From positions 4,487,001 through 4,551,000 of the forward strand of contig BRKX01000007.1 of assembly GCA_026008535.1 (NCBI GenBank): DNA of 64,000 bases, given 5' to 3'. A program made the translations under genes and the position numbers. Below the pieces are notes generated by a model, which saw only the letters and a list, made by a program, of their open reading frames with translations, was not told the DNA's origin and made no database searches. Shown here piece by piece: positions 1-11,994 of the stretch. This stretch comes from Perilla frutescens (lineage: Eukaryota > Streptophyta > Magnoliopsida > Lamiales > Lamiaceae). Every line of letters starts with the position of its first letter. Positions within the stretch are counted from its first letter, which is position 1.

Positions 1-1585
1 TGCATGTGAATCCCAAAGTTTCTTCAAGTTTGCTATAAACTGTCACAATAAAAGAGAAGAATGCCATAAAATCCATCAACAAAGTTCAAAACATCCAAAC
101 AAGACATGAAGATAAAATCATAATAGTTTATCAATTTAAGAAATGTGTAAACACTATTGAGCTCAACAACATTATCAACGAGGATAAACCATTCTTTTTA
201 CGGTATAGATGTCAAACAGTATGGAGGTACCTCGATCATATGTGTCCATGGAAGTATTTCCTGCAGGTAGCAAAGTAGTTGGAACAAGATTGCACAAAAA
301 AATGTGCATGTAAACATATTTATATCACAAATTTCACCCGCAACCAGAGTGACTAAAATTACATCCCAAATTTACTCAAGGTCATTAAGTGATACAATCA
401 ATAAATATTCAAGTTTAACAAGAGAAAATTAATATGATATCCAATAGTATTCAACATTTGAGAAAATAAATAAATTCAACTTTGATAGAACACACAAGAG
501 CCCAAAGACATGCATTCGGACTGAGAAATTACTTATCAAGCTAAAAATTGAGATTCGACCTTGTTTCATATTGTAAGGAGCCAATCTTGAATGAGTATAA
601 TCCAATCAAGCTCAACTACTTTTGTCTTATCTAATATTTACAATCTAGTACAAATGCAAATGATAGGACAAAATAAGAATCCTTTAAGCTGGCAAATCAA
701 AGGCGAAATGAGCTTTTTAATGTCAAATAGCTTGATGTCTTGGCTTAGTGCATTTAACAGAAAGCCAATCAACTTAGAATTCTTTTCACTAGAGAATTTC
801 ATGGCAAAAGGAGAATGATACACACATACACTTCACAGAATAGTCGAATTCAAAATGTCAGCCAAAATCAAGATATCATAGCTTTGTTTATTTCGAATAT
901 TTATAATAGCTTTCAAGTAAAGACACTAATCATTTCACAAGTCAATAAATATAGGAAGAGCATTAATCCCTTTCGTAACCAACAGGATTAATGCAAAAGG
1001 CATATGAGTTAAGCCACACAATCCGACTAAGAAAAGATTAAATGAAAAACAAAAGCCTTGGTGTAAATGGTGTTGAACAATTTTTATGACTCCATATTTC
1101 TTTATCAAATTTATAATTTTAATAATATTAATTATAAAATAAAAATTAATTATAACATAAATTGCCATAGTCAACATTTATCAATAAAAAAATAAATAAA
1201 AAAAATTATAAAACGTAGTTTTGAAAAAATCAACCATAATAATGAATTATTAATTGAAAATTCAAAATTAAATATTAAAAAATAATTTTAAACCATAATT
1301 GGGCGAGGTAAATCCTAAAAACAATCATAAAATTAAACTAAATCACATAAAAATAAAATTGAAGAAAAAAATATAAGAAAAATTCATAATTTGAAAATGT
1401 AAAACGAAATGTAACACAGAGAGTGTAACAGGAAATTCCACGTGCGACTCTAGGTGGGCTTTCCTACCAAAATATCTCTAGGGAAGAATACTCTATCCTA
1501 TTTAATTTGCTGACATGGCACGTTAGGATATAAAAATGCTTATACTAGCCTATTGATCTATCATTTGCCGACTATATAACTTAAG
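1..1585. other. AT-rich intergenic DNA, no gene supported
   Basis: Only short chance ORFs are present, none with a recognisable motif. From about 1120 to 1560 the sequence matches 5930-6500 in the same orientation with many differences, so it is one copy of a diverged local repeat. A short exon-like stretch on the minus strand near 180-280 follows a plausible acceptor but shows no family signature. Confidence 0.5.
1120..1560 (+). repeat. Diverged local repeat, copy 1
   Basis: Parallel to 5930-6500. Shared landmarks are a run ending in the words acacagagagtg and catttgccgact, the latter following a tgctgacatggcacgt/tgctgacgtggcacgt stretch. The order of blocks differs between the copies, so it is rearranged rather than a simple tandem copy. 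Confidence 0.5.
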
Positions 1586-1599
1586 AAAAATATCAAATT

Positions 1600-1697
1600 G
1601 TTCCGGTGGGGATGGCCTAGTGGTGGAGTGAGGTTGCTTGGAGACCAAAGGTCACAAGGTCGAATCTCCTCAGTACAGGTCGGGTGTGTGGGGCAAA
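1600..1697 (+). mobile_element. Short tRNA-derived SINE with 14-bp TSD
   Basis: The head has an RNA polymerase III A-box-like stretch (tggcctagtgg) and a B-box-like stretch (ggtcgaatctc) about 45 bp apart, as in a tRNA gene, then a short body ending in an A-run. The word aaaaatatcaaatt occurs at 1586-1599 and again at 1698-1711, a perfect 14-bp target-site duplication typical of LINE-mobilised SINEs. It is too degenerate to fold as a functional tRNA. Confidence 0.7.
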
Positions 1698-1973
1698 AAA
1701 AATATCAAATTTGCTACTACAATTATATTTGAAATTTCGATGTGGTCCCGAAATACAATTTCGGCCCATCAACGGAAGGACGACACAACGGGCTCTGCTA
1801 ACGGATTGCAGCATAACTGATTGATTATTTCTTTTATTTTAACTTTCCCGCTAAAATCTTACATAATTATTCCAACCAAAGCATTCCAAACAACTTTATG
1901 CATGCATGTTAATTAATATAAATGTTACATGCAGCAGCAGTTATTCTAACTTCATAAACCCCATGCTGCTCCC

Positions 1974-3439
1974 TCAATTAAAAGTGATTGCGCCGTATTT
2001 GGACTGTCCATTCGGCTGGAAAATCCCAAAATGCCTCTCATCCTCAGCGCCGGGCTTCTCATTTTCATCAAACATAGCAAATATGTATGTTTCAATCGGG
2101 CGGTTTGGCCTTTTGGGGGTTCCACTCTTCACAACTCGAATCAAATTCCTAATGTACGTTCCTGCGTTTCCCGGATTCGCCGCCGCCCCACCTTGATCAC
2201 TAACTAAACTATCCGTCGCCGCCGCTGCCGGAGGAGTTCCTCCAGCGGATGGCCACCCACTCTCAGATCCCTTAATTTCCGTGTTTGTTATGCCGCTATC
2301 GGAAACCGACGACACGCCGCTCTTCTCGAGGGCGGAATACATCAAATCCAAAAGTGCATAGTAAAGATTGTCGTAATACACTCCGTCCGGCGTCGTGACG
2401 CCGCTGTTAGGCTCGAGAAGAGCGTAGCGGAGCGGCACCGCCCCTCCACTATAGACGTAGGCGAAGTAGGGATAGATGTTGACGAACAAAGGGGCATTCG
2501 TACTCACCAGAAACTGAAGAACGGACTGCATATACGGCTTCACCTCCCCCCTGAACTCTCCGTTCGACGGAGGGTAGTCTGTACCGGGTTGAATAAGATC
2601 TGTCTCCACGGCGGTGGTGACGCTAATACGGCCGAGGCCTGCGGCGGTGAGAGCGTCGTGAACATTTCGCATCGCCGGGACCACGTACTGCACGTACTGA
2701 GCATTTCTTCGCGGGCTGACCTCATTTCCGACCACCACGTGCTTGAAATTGACATTTGGATATTTCTGAATGTTGTCTCGGACCCAAACGTCGGCGTTTG
2801 CTCTGTTGTTGAGATATTCTAGCTGGTCGTTGGGGGCGCCGACGGTGAGCTCGATGCCGGAGCCGCTGAGAGCTTGGAGAGTCGGCGGGTAGGGATCGTA
2901 AATTCGCATCCGTTTGATTCCGTTTGTTTTGTATATATTCACGACTTCTGATGCAGAAGGCAATCCTTGCCCATTCCTTCCGTAAGCAACTCCTATCTGA
3001 GCAGCTGCATTAATTGAATTAAGATTTTCTTAATTAGGTTTTGAATAATTGAGAAATGTTCCCTCCCGTCAAAATGTTGGTTGTTTTAGAAATTTGATCC
3101 AGAATTAAGAAATAATTTTTTTGACTATATAGACATTCCTCCATTATGACATCCAATATAAAGTTAGAATTGAGAGATTTGTTAAGATTTTTGAGGGTTA
3201 AAATATCTAAAATAAAATATATTTGGAGACAAAATTAAACAAAATTCTTAAAACAACAAACATTTTGACATTAATTATGTGCTATACTATAATTGGCATG
3301 TAGTTAATATTAATCGAAATTAGATAAAAGGGGAATATACTAATGGAAAGAAAATTAATTAACCTGTGAAATCCAGAGATAGGAGTATGATGAGCATGAG
3401 CATTGCAAGAATGAACAAGTGATTTCGTGTAGTAGCCAT
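1974..3439 (-). CDS. Glucan endo-1,3-beta-glucosidase (GH17), two exons
   Basis: Model: exon 1 at 3439-3364, GT-AG intron, exon 2 at 3004-1974; 368 aa. Exon 1 encodes a hydrophobic signal peptide (about residues 1-25), so the enzyme should be secreted to the apoplast or vacuole. The mature protein opens with a typical GH17 start (QIGVAYG). The acid/base Glu is seen in VVGNEVSP (about E120) and the nucleophile Glu in SESGWPSAGG (about E273); both are the family's catalytic residues. It ends soon after the barrel, without an X8/CBM43 domain or GPI signal, as in short pathogenesis-related (PR-2-like) glucanases. The family hydrolyses internal 1,3-beta-glucosidic bonds in callose or fungal wall glucan. 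I see no break. The exact subfamily and inducibility cannot be read from sequence. Confidence 0.93.
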
Positions 3440-3492
3440 TGCACAGAATGAACAGCTAAGACTTAATTATGTAGCTCATCGGTAGCTACTTA

Positions 3493-3505
3493 CCCTTTTA
3501 TAGAG
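3493..3505 (-). promoter_or_regulatory. Probable TATA box of the GH17 gene
   Basis: On the minus strand the sequence reads ctctataaaaggg about 55-65 bases upstream of the glucanase start codon, a good plant TATA box at a fitting distance for a short 5' leader. Confidence 0.55.
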
Positions 3506-3588
3506 GTTTGGGTCAGTTTCGATTCTCTCCTACTAAACTATTTTGCATCGATCTCCTCGTACACTATAAGATTAGCATCGATTAAATT

Positions 3589-4057
3589 GGAGTAAATTAC
3601 ACTTTTGGTCCCGTAAGAACATAGTCCAAACACTTTTAGTCCCAAAAAGTATAATTTTGGTCCGAAATTAATTTTTCAACAATTTTTATCCCACGATTTA
3701 TATTTCAACACTTTAGGTTCCTAAAAACTAATGAACTATATTTAACATCAGATAAGTACTTGTTTTGGAGCTAAAACGGTACTTATTTTGGATTGGAATT
3801 TTCACCGAAATCTCTCTATTTTTACCCTTAATTAGGCGGTGCAACCAAGATCAACAAACTAGGTATTCTTTTTACTCCAAAACAGGTACTTAACATCCGT
3901 TAAGTATAGTCCGTTCATTTTTTGAATCAAAAGTGTCGAAATATATACTGTGGGATTAAAAGTGTCGAAAAAATTAAACTTGAGATCAAAATTTTATGTT
4001 TTGAAACTAAAAGTATTTGGACCCTATTCTTACGAGACCAAAAATATAATTTAGTCC
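3589..4057. mobile_element. MITE with ~50-bp terminal inverted repeats
   Basis: The left end (ggagtaaattac, then ttttggtcccgtaagaac) is mirrored at 4005-4057 as its inverted complement with a few mismatches. No ORF is present. I could not find a clean target-site duplication. It lies just upstream of the glucanase promoter. A similar 'ggtccc'-rich element occurs at 24352-24607. Confidence 0.6.
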
Positions 4058-4253
4058 GTAGAATTTTGTGGGTAGTATTTTTTTTATCTAAGGAAATATT
4101 CAATCTACACATCCAAGAATATCAATATCTGTTTTCTTATCTTTTTTTTTAGTCGTAAAATTTTGTGGGTAGTATTTTTTTTATTTAAGAAAAATTGAAA
4201 ATTGATGAATTTCCTCCTCAGCTAGAGAAAGTCTTAACAACTAATAATATATA

Positions 4254-4557
4254 CTCCCTCCACCGTCCCAATAGCAAGGTCTACTTGCTATTGGGGCACG
4301 GAGATTAAGGAAAAGTAGATTAGTTGTTAAAGTAGATGAGGTCCATTTTTTTAAAGAGTATTATAATAAAAAATAATATAAAGTAAGTTAAAGTAGATGG
4401 AGTCCATTTTTTTAAAGAGTATTATAATAAAAAGTAATATAAAATAAGTGGGGTCCACTTTGATGTTGACATTAATTATTTCCATATTGGGTAGTGGATC
4501 TTGCTATTGGAACATCCAAATAAGACAAGGTGGACCTTACTATTGGGACGGAGGGAG
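4254..4557. mobile_element. Stowaway-type MITE
   Basis: Ends read ctccctcc...cgtcccaatagcaaggtc and the inverted complement, flanked by TA on both sides (4252-4253 and 4558-4559), as in Tc1/mariner-derived Stowaway elements. The interior holds two near-identical ~60-bp direct repeats (about 4328-4450). It is non-coding. Confidence 0.85.
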
Positions 4558-4764
4558 TAGTTTTTAATGCAGCGGTCCTTAATATATTATTATATGTGAA
4601 ATTTTCTACCATGCATGTTGTAAATTTGAAATATTCATTCAATTCCTCCGATATCAATTTTTAACTACCAAGACGAACATTAGCTTTTTTTTGGACCAGT
4701 TCTTTATTATTATATATACGTGGAAATTTATACTACGCATGTTGTAAATATCAAATACTGATGC

Positions 4765-4898
4765 ATAATCTTGATGATAAGATAAGTAGCATAGACACGC
4801 GAACACTTGACGGTATGGTATTGATGAGATTTGAACCTGAAACTTTTGATCTCAAGCTTACCCCACTCATTCACGAGGCCATCACCAAGGGACAAGTT
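4765..4898 (-). mobile_element. tRNA-derived SINE remnant
   Basis: On the minus strand an A-box-like stretch (tggcctcgtgaatgagtgg) precedes a B-box-like stretch (ggttcaaatctc) at tRNA-like spacing. A clear poly-A tail and TSD were not found, so it is probably old or truncated. Confidence 0.45.
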
Positions 4899-5165
4899 GA
4901 ATTTGGTTTATTTTTTTATGATGTTATTTTCTTAAACAAAAAACACATAATATATATAAAAAAAATGTTTGCTTAGCCACAAATTTCATATAATATATAG
5001 TTCCCTCATTACATTCAAAGTCTTCTTATTCAGTTTAGTCCATGTGTTGCTAATTATCTGATACTGGAGTAGGAGATATAGAATATATTAGTAGGAGAGG
5101 ATCCGAACTAAGTTAGGGGAGCAGTGTGTTCTAAGATTACGGTGAGTATAACAAGCTTTGTTTAA
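4870..5165 (+). repeat. Diverged local repeat, copy 1 (partner 6487-6785)
   Basis: From the motif catcaccaagg through ttagtccatgtg to the end, the stretch aligns collinearly with 6487-6785 with many substitutions and small indels. It starts inside the SINE remnant head, so part of a SINE and its flank were duplicated together. Confidence 0.6.
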
Positions 5166-5930
5166 CTTCTAGTTAAGTATTTTTTTTAGACAAGATAAAT
5201 TGGTTAAAATTAGTTTTAACTTGATGAATACAGTAAATTTGTTTCAATTTTTAATTTAATAAAATTTTGTAAAAGAAGATAAAATTTATTTGGAATTTGA
5301 ACTTAAATATGGAATATACTACTAATATTTATAAAAATAAAAAATTTAAAAGATAAATAAAAAAGGCATTGACTATAAAGACTTATAAGTCATGTAGTCA
5401 TGGAGACACTGAAATAAATTATCAATAAATTAAATTCAAAAGACTTGGAATTTGTAAGTAGTCGCACGCTTGATTTGTCACACACAAAAATAAATGAATG
5501 CATGTGCGGTTGTCGCGACCCGTAACCCTACCTCCAAATGAAATTTTCTATACCACTTTCTCTATCTTATTTGGTGTCTCTTTTTATTTTTATTAGATTA
5601 TTATCCTTTTTGGTTTTCAATTTTAATATTTTTAATTTAATTTAATTTTATAATTATTATTTAGGATTTATTCCACCCAATTAGGGTTTGTATTTATTTT
5701 TTAATAATTATTTTGGTTTTTTTAGTTAATATAATTGATTAATATGGTTGATTATTCCAAAATTATGGTATATCAATTTTTTCAAATTCTAAATATTACC
5801 AATAAATATTTATTATGATTGTTTATACTATAATAAATTTTATTTTTATAATATATATTTTTAAAATAATATATTTGATAATGAGATATAATAGTGGAAC
5901 ATAAAATGTGGACTAGATGATTTTATCCTC
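5166..5930. other. AT-rich DNA, nothing recognised
   Basis: Simple AT-rich sequence with no ORF, inverted repeat or splice-linked coding signal that I can support. Confidence 0.4.
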
Positions 5931-6500
5931 TCTACGTGGCTTTTCTTAAATCAATTTGCTGACGTGGCACGTACGGATGATAGTACCCGAGAGATAATAT
6001 GGAATTTTCCCTCGAGTAATGTGATAATTAACGAATAAAAATGCTTCTACCAACCTACTGATCATTTGCCAACTCTATAATTAAAAGCTTACACCACTCA
6101 ATCACGACAATTGAAATTTCATGTTGCACTATTTAGTGCTTCACTTTATGTTTCACTATCAAATATATGGTTTTAATAATATTTATTAGAAAAAATTAAT
6201 TATAACATAAATAATCATAGTCAACATTTATCAACAAAAAAATAAATTAAAAAACTATAAAACATAACTTTGAAAAAATCAACCACATGAATTATTAATT
6301 GAAAAATTGAAAATTAAATATTAAAAATAAATATAAACCCTAATTGGGTGGGGTGAGCCTTAAGAAACAATCATAAAATTATACTAGATTACACAAAAAT
6401 AAAACTGAAGAAAAGAATTACAAGAAAAATTCATAATTTGAAAGTGCGACATTAAGTGTAACACAGAGAGTGCAACGAGAAATTTCATTTGCAGCCACGA
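5930..6500 (+). repeat. Diverged local repeat, copy 2
   Basis: Partner of 1120-1560, same orientation, diverged and rearranged. It runs directly into the second copy of the 4870-5165 repeat, suggesting one composite unit. Confidence 0.5.
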
Positions 6501-6785
6501 GACCATCACCAAGGGGACAAGTTGATTTTTTTTTTTTTTATGATGTTATTTTCTTAAATAAAGAACATACTATATATAAAAAAATGTTTGCTTAGCCAAA
6601 AATTTCACATAATATAGTTCCCTCATTACATTCAAAGTCTAGTCACCCAATTTAGTCCATGTGTCGCTAATCTGATAGTGGAGTAAGAAATCTAGAATAG
6701 ATAGGTGGGAGATGATCCGAACCTGCCCGTTAGGGGAGTGTTCTAATTAATATTGTGGTGAGGAACACATTTTATTTAACTTCTA
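6487..6785 (+). repeat. Diverged local repeat, copy 2 (partner 4870-5165)
   Basis: Collinear with 4870-5165. It ends within a few bases of the Copia LTR boundary at 6790. Confidence 0.6.
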
Positions 6786-6789
6786 GCTA

Positions 6790-7023
6790 TGTTAGAATTA
6801 ATATAAGACATAATTGAAAGAGAAGTTTGAGAGAATCAGTAGATGAACCAGTATTGAATCTCAATTGTATTGAATTGCATGATTCCAATTTAAGTTATAA
6901 GGGAAGTACATAAAGAAAACTAAATCCATAATTAAGGAAATAAATCCTATACAAGGTGCTAATCCCTTTAATTGATTCTTGCAGGTTTTACGGATATCTA
7001 TTTTGGGATTGAGATTGTTGACA
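6790..7023 (-). repeat. 3' LTR of the minus-strand Copia element
   Basis: Read on the minus strand it starts TGTCAACAATC and ends ATTCTAACA (TG...CA, 234 bp). It directly follows a purine-rich tract (ttgagggggag) that fits the polypurine primer. The last codons of pol run into it, a known Copia arrangement. The 5' LTR is missing from the window. Confidence 0.7.
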
Positions 7024-9150
7024 CTCCCCCTCAAGTTGAGTATTGGGATTTCTAATACTCAACTTGTCGAGAACCCTTGTGAAGGTCCTTGAATTCACGG
7101 CCTTAGTCAAGATATCTGCAAGTTGATCCTCAGACCTGATAAATGGAAGATCAATGATTCCAGCTTCCAATTTTTCTTTGATGAAATGTCGATCTACCTC
7201 CACATGCTTTGTTCGGTCATGTTGAACTGGATTTTCGGAGATACTAATTGCTGCTTTGTTGTCACAGTGAAGTTGACACTTTTGATTTGGATCAAACCCC
7301 ATTTCTGTTAACAATTTCCGCAACCATAGCAGTTCAGTTATTCCACTCTTAACACCTCTAAACTCAGCTTCGGCACTAGATAGGGCTACCACCTTTTGCT
7401 TCTTACTTCGCCATGTGACGAGATTACCTCCAACAAAGGTGAAATATCCAGCAGTGGATCTTCTGTCTATTGGGCTCCCAGCCCAATCTGCATCCGTATA
7501 CCCATAGATCTTTGAGTGTCCATGCTTTCCAAAGAATAGTCCATATTCATACGTACCCTTAAGGTATCGTACAATTCTCATAGCAGCTTCCATATGATCC
7601 GTCTGAGGTTTGTGCATGAATTGACTGACCACCCCAACTGCATAGGCGATATCAGGTCTAGTGTGGGAAAGATAGATAAGCTTTCCAACCAGCCGTTGAT
7701 ACTGTTCTTGATCTGCAGTTTCAGCCCCCTCAACAATCTGTAAACGATGATTCACTGCGATAGGAGTATCAGCAGGTTTGCAGTCAAGCATTCCAACTTC
7801 TATAAGGAGGTCAAGAGTATACTTCTTCTGGCAAATGAAGATCCCTTTAGCCGATCTAAGAACTTCAATGCCAAGGAAGTACTTGAGAGCTCCCAAATCC
7901 TTCATCTCGAATTCCAAGAACAGATTTTTCTTAAGGTTGTCAATCTCCTCCACGTCACTGCCTGTGATGATCATATCATCCACATAAATGATTAGACACG
8001 TGAGGAGACTTCCTCGTTTCTTCAAGAATAGGGTATGGTCGGAGTTACTCTGATGAAACCCATAGCTCTTCATGGCCCTAGTAAATCTTCCAAACCAGGC
8101 CCTTGGAGATGGTTTAAGTCCATAGAGTGTTTTTCTCAGTCGACATACTTCCTTCTCTCCAAACTCAGACTCGAAACCCGGTGGCACTTCCATATATACT
8201 TCTTTGGTCAATTCTCCATGTAAAAAGGCATTGGTGACGTCAAACTGATGGAGTGCCCAATCCTTGTTTGCTGCTAGGGAAAGTAACACTCTCACGGTAT
8301 TCATCTTAGCCACTGGAGAGAATGTTTCTGAGTAGTCCACTCCATAAGTCTGTGTGTACCCTTTAGCAACCAATCGTGCTTTGTATCGTTCAACTGATCC
8401 GTCAGGTTTCCGTTTGATGGTAAAGACCCACCTGCAACCAACAGGTCTCTTCCCTTGCGGTAATGTACATGTTTCCCATGTGTTATTTCAGGCAAGAGCA
8501 TCCATCTCTTTTTTCATTGCATCGATCCATTGTTTGGACTGGAAGGCTTCTTTGACTGTTCTTGGTAGACTCTCTTCTTCATATAGTGTGGTTTGAAACG
8601 CTTTTGCTAAACTTGTGAGATTTCCCTTTGTAACATCCCCAATCGGATATCGGGATTTCCTGGTAACTTGTTCTGGAGAATATCTCTTAGGAGGCACACC
8701 CCTATTGCTTCGTGGAGGCAGAACATATCGTCCCGTATCCTGTATCATGGTTTCTGGAGGTAATTCAGGACTATCTGAAACAGACTGATCAGTAGGTTGA
8801 ACAAAACTGGAGTCGATATTAGGATCAGAACTGGATAAATTAGTGTCAACTACAGGATGAGCATCATTGGAAGAATCGTTTACCTCAGATATCAAGTCCG
8901 GAAGAGAAGCACTGGACGGTTCACCTTGCTCAGAGGTCTGTACCGACGTTTCAGGAATGGGCTCAGCGGCACAGTTAACCGTCTCTGTTGGAACTACTTC
9001 TGGGGGGCTACTTGGGCTGAGTAACCAACTTAGTGGGTCAATCTTAGGACTCTCCCCCTGACCATTAAGGTGGGTATGATAAAAAAATTCGGTTTCAAGG
9101 AAGTCGCAGTTCATAAATACAATTGCATAATTTAAATCATAAGTATTCAA
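6988..9150 (-). pseudogene. Ty1/Copia pol remnant (RT and RNase H), 5'-truncated
   Basis: One continuous minus-strand frame from about 9150 to 6988, broken by one TGA at 8490-8488. The first part is the variable linker after integrase (proline/serine-rich). After the stop comes reverse transcriptase with FDVTNAFLHGEL and the catalytic YVDDM box, then the Copia RNase H region with TDADWAGSP, ALSSAEAE and HDRTKHVEVD. Gag, protease and integrase are absent: homology stops near 9110-9150, so the element is truncated at its 5' side. RT and RNase H are otherwise uninterrupted, so decay is fairly recent. Confidence 0.92.
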
Positions 9151-9741
9151 TATTTTGGATTTACTAAAGTTAATATTAGTAATGGTAATTGTAGGAGTGA
9201 TTAAATAAATATGAAAACTATACTTTAGAAAAATATTGTAGATATTCTACTACATTTAGTAATTAAAAATAATGAACAAATGATTAGTGGATAAAAGAAT
9301 AAAATATTATATTAAGTGAAAATATCTTTTGATACTTTTACCAAGATAGTATAGAATATATATTTATAACACACTCTCCATTATTCTAGAAATCTCTTCT
9401 CTCTCTCTCTTAGAAAATGGAAATAAAAAGAGGATGTTCTATTATGTCTTTCACTCTCTCTCTCTTCGATTTCTCTATCACTCACTCCTCTCCATTTCTT
9501 TCCCTACTTCCCTCCCCAATTATTGAAAGAAGATCTCACTCACACTAGCACTCCATCTCTCTCGTCAATTATCTTCTAAGCAAGGTAACTTCTTTTCCTC
9601 TTTTCTTTGATTGTTCTTTTGATTTTGGGTGGTGATTGTTGGGGTTTAAGGAGTGACCTAGATAAGTGCTTGACTGTTAAAAAATAATATGGGTTTAATT
9701 GTGGATTTCCAAAATCATTCTAGGGTGAAATTGTTACTTCT
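9151..9741. other. Non-coding DNA between two Copia remnants
   Basis: Contains CT-rich tracts (about 9395-9475) and a leader-like stretch with a possible donor (aaggtaact) near 9582, but no ORF. It could be an old gene leader or retrotransposon leader. I cannot assign it. Confidence 0.4.
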
Positions 9742-11843
9742 GCAGCCTACCTGTTCAACAGGTGTCCTTCAGCTGTAATTCAGTTCAAAACACCAGAAGA
9801 AATGTGGAATGGTAGGCCAGGTGATTAGAAAAGGCTAAGGGTAGTTGGTTTTTTGGCCTATGCTCATCTAAAACAAGATAAACTTGAGCCAAGAGCACTC
9901 AAGTGTGTATTTGTAGGCTATCTAAAAGGTGTTAAGGGTTTTAAACTGTGGTGCCTGCAAGATCAGAAGTTCATCATCTCAAGAGATGTTACTTTTGATG
10001 AAATAAAGTATCCTTTCATAAATGAAGGATCAAGATCCAACAATTCAAGTTTTAGAATTGAGGTGGAGCCTCCAGCTAGTGGGAGTTCTCAGCAAGCTGC
10101 TGTACCAGCAGAAGTTCAAGATGATCCTGAAACTCAAACTGAGGAGGAGAGAGGTGATTTTAACAATTACCAACTCACTAGGGACAGGAAGAAGAGGGTA
10201 GTTAAACCTCATGTGAGATATGCTCAAGCTGACATGGTATCTTTTGCTCTATTTTCTGCATTAGAAATAGAGGCTTATGAGCCAGGCTCATATTCTGAAG
10301 TTGTAAGGTGTTCTGAAAAGGATAGGTGGGACTGTAGCTATGGAACAGGAGCTACCGTCTCTTGAAAAGAATGACACCTGGGAAATAGTTGATAAGCCTA
10401 AGAATGTGAAGTTGGTTGGTTGCAAATGGATATATAAAAAAGAAATAGGAGACTGTAAAAGGCAAAGGTATAAAATACAAGGCTAGGCTTGTAGCAAAAG
10501 GATTCTCACAGAGAGAGGGAACTGACTACAATGAGATCTTCTCTCAAGTTTTCAAACACTGCTCTATAAGGATTATGTTGTCTTTGGTTGCTCATCTGAA
10601 CTTAGAGCTACATCAAATGGATGTAACTACAACCTTTCTCCATAGAAAGTTAGAAGAAACAATTACCATGAAGGTACCAGATGGAGTTTTCACTAAGAGG
10701 GTTGAAAATAAAGCATGCAGGTTGAAAAGGTCACTGTATGGTCTAAAGCAAAGTCCAAGATAATGGTATCTAAGGTTTGATGAGTACATGACAGCTCACA
10801 AGTTTGTCAGAAGCAATTATGACAGTTGTGTGTATTTCAGGAAGGAGAAAGGATCTCTTATCTACCTTTTGTTGTATGTAGATGACATGTTAATAGCTTG
10901 TGAGTCTGTTGAAGGAATTAAGAAGGCAAAGGAGATTTTAAGTGCAGAATTTGACATGAAAGATCTTGGTGACACAAGAGTAATTCTTCGAATGGAAATT
11001 AAGAGGGACAGGTACAATAGAACTCTGTTCTTAACACAATCTTCTTATTTGGTCAAGGTACTGAAAAGGTACAATATGAATTTGTGTAAATATGTGAATA
11101 CACCTATACAGCAAGGCCAGAAGCCGTCTCTTGGACAAGGTGTTACTACAGATAAGAAAGCAGCATAAACGAGTCATATTCTATATGCTAGTGCAGTTGG
11201 CAATTTGATGTATTCCATGGTGTGGTGTAGGCCTGATCTGACCTATGTCATGAGTGTGATTAGCAGGTTTATGGGCAATCCTAGTAAAGCTCATTAGGAA
11301 TCTGTTAAATGGGTTATGAGGTATGTTAAGGGCTCAGTTGGAAAAGGGCTATGGTTTCAGAAGAGTGCTAGTGCAGGAGATATTTTGGTGGGGTTTGTTG
11401 ATGCTGATTATGCAGCAAATGTGGATTCAAGAAAGTCCCTGACTGGCTATGTTTTCACTTTGTTTGGTACTGCAATTAGTTGGAGAGCAACTCATCAAAA
11501 CACAGTTGCTTTGTCAACCACTGAAGCTGAGTTAATTGCCTTAACATAAGCTGTAAAAGAGGGTATTTGGCTCAAAGGAATTCTTGAAGAGTTTGGAGTT
11601 ATGCAGGATTGAGTTATAGTTTACTGTGACAACCAAAGTGCCATACACTTGTCTAAACATCAAGGATATCATGATAGAACTAAGCACATGGATGTGAAGT
11701 TGTATTTCATCAGAGATCTTACTGAAAAGAGAGTTGTTTCAGTGGAAAAGGTGCATACGTCTGAGAATCCAGCTGATTGTTTCACCAAGGCTCTACCAGT
11801 TTCAAAATTTGAACTGTGTTTGAGTCTTATTGGTGTGTGTTAA
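9742..11843 (+). pseudogene. Ty1/Copia pol remnant (integrase tail, RT, RNase H)
   Basis: Degenerate plus-strand pol of a different Copia lineage from the one at 6988-9150. Visible pieces in order: integrase C-terminal part (AYLFNRCPSAV, then VFVGYLKGVKGFKLW); RT with MDVTTTFLHRKL, YGLKQSPR and the YVDDML box; RNase H with VDADYAANVDSRKSLTGY, STTEAEL and HDRTKHMDVKLYFIRD. Many stops (for example at 10364, 10760, 11166 and 11547) and frameshifts break it. Gag, protease and most of integrase are missing, so it is 5'-truncated. It is older than the minus-strand copy judging by the number of breaks. Confidence 0.9.
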
Positions 11844-11994
11844 ATGATCTTCATGAGGGGTGCTGCTCAAGGTGGAGCAGTGTGGCAGTTTCATGGTCAA
11901 GGTGGAGCTGTGTTGATTATTCTATGTAGAATAATTGTTTGAAGTAGTCTATTCTGGTTTGCAATGATATAGTGTTGCTGTTAAGGTGGAGATT

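Noticed and set aside
1638..1820. Plus-strand 60-codon ORF
   Set aside because: It lies across a SINE and its flanks, so it is a chance frame.
2589..2822. Plus-strand and third-frame ORFs inside the glucanase exon
   Set aside because: They are antisense or other-frame shadows of the GC-richer GH17 coding exon.
7747..8223. Plus-strand ORFs within the Copia pol
   Set aside because: They are antisense shadows of reverse transcriptase and have no motifs of their own.
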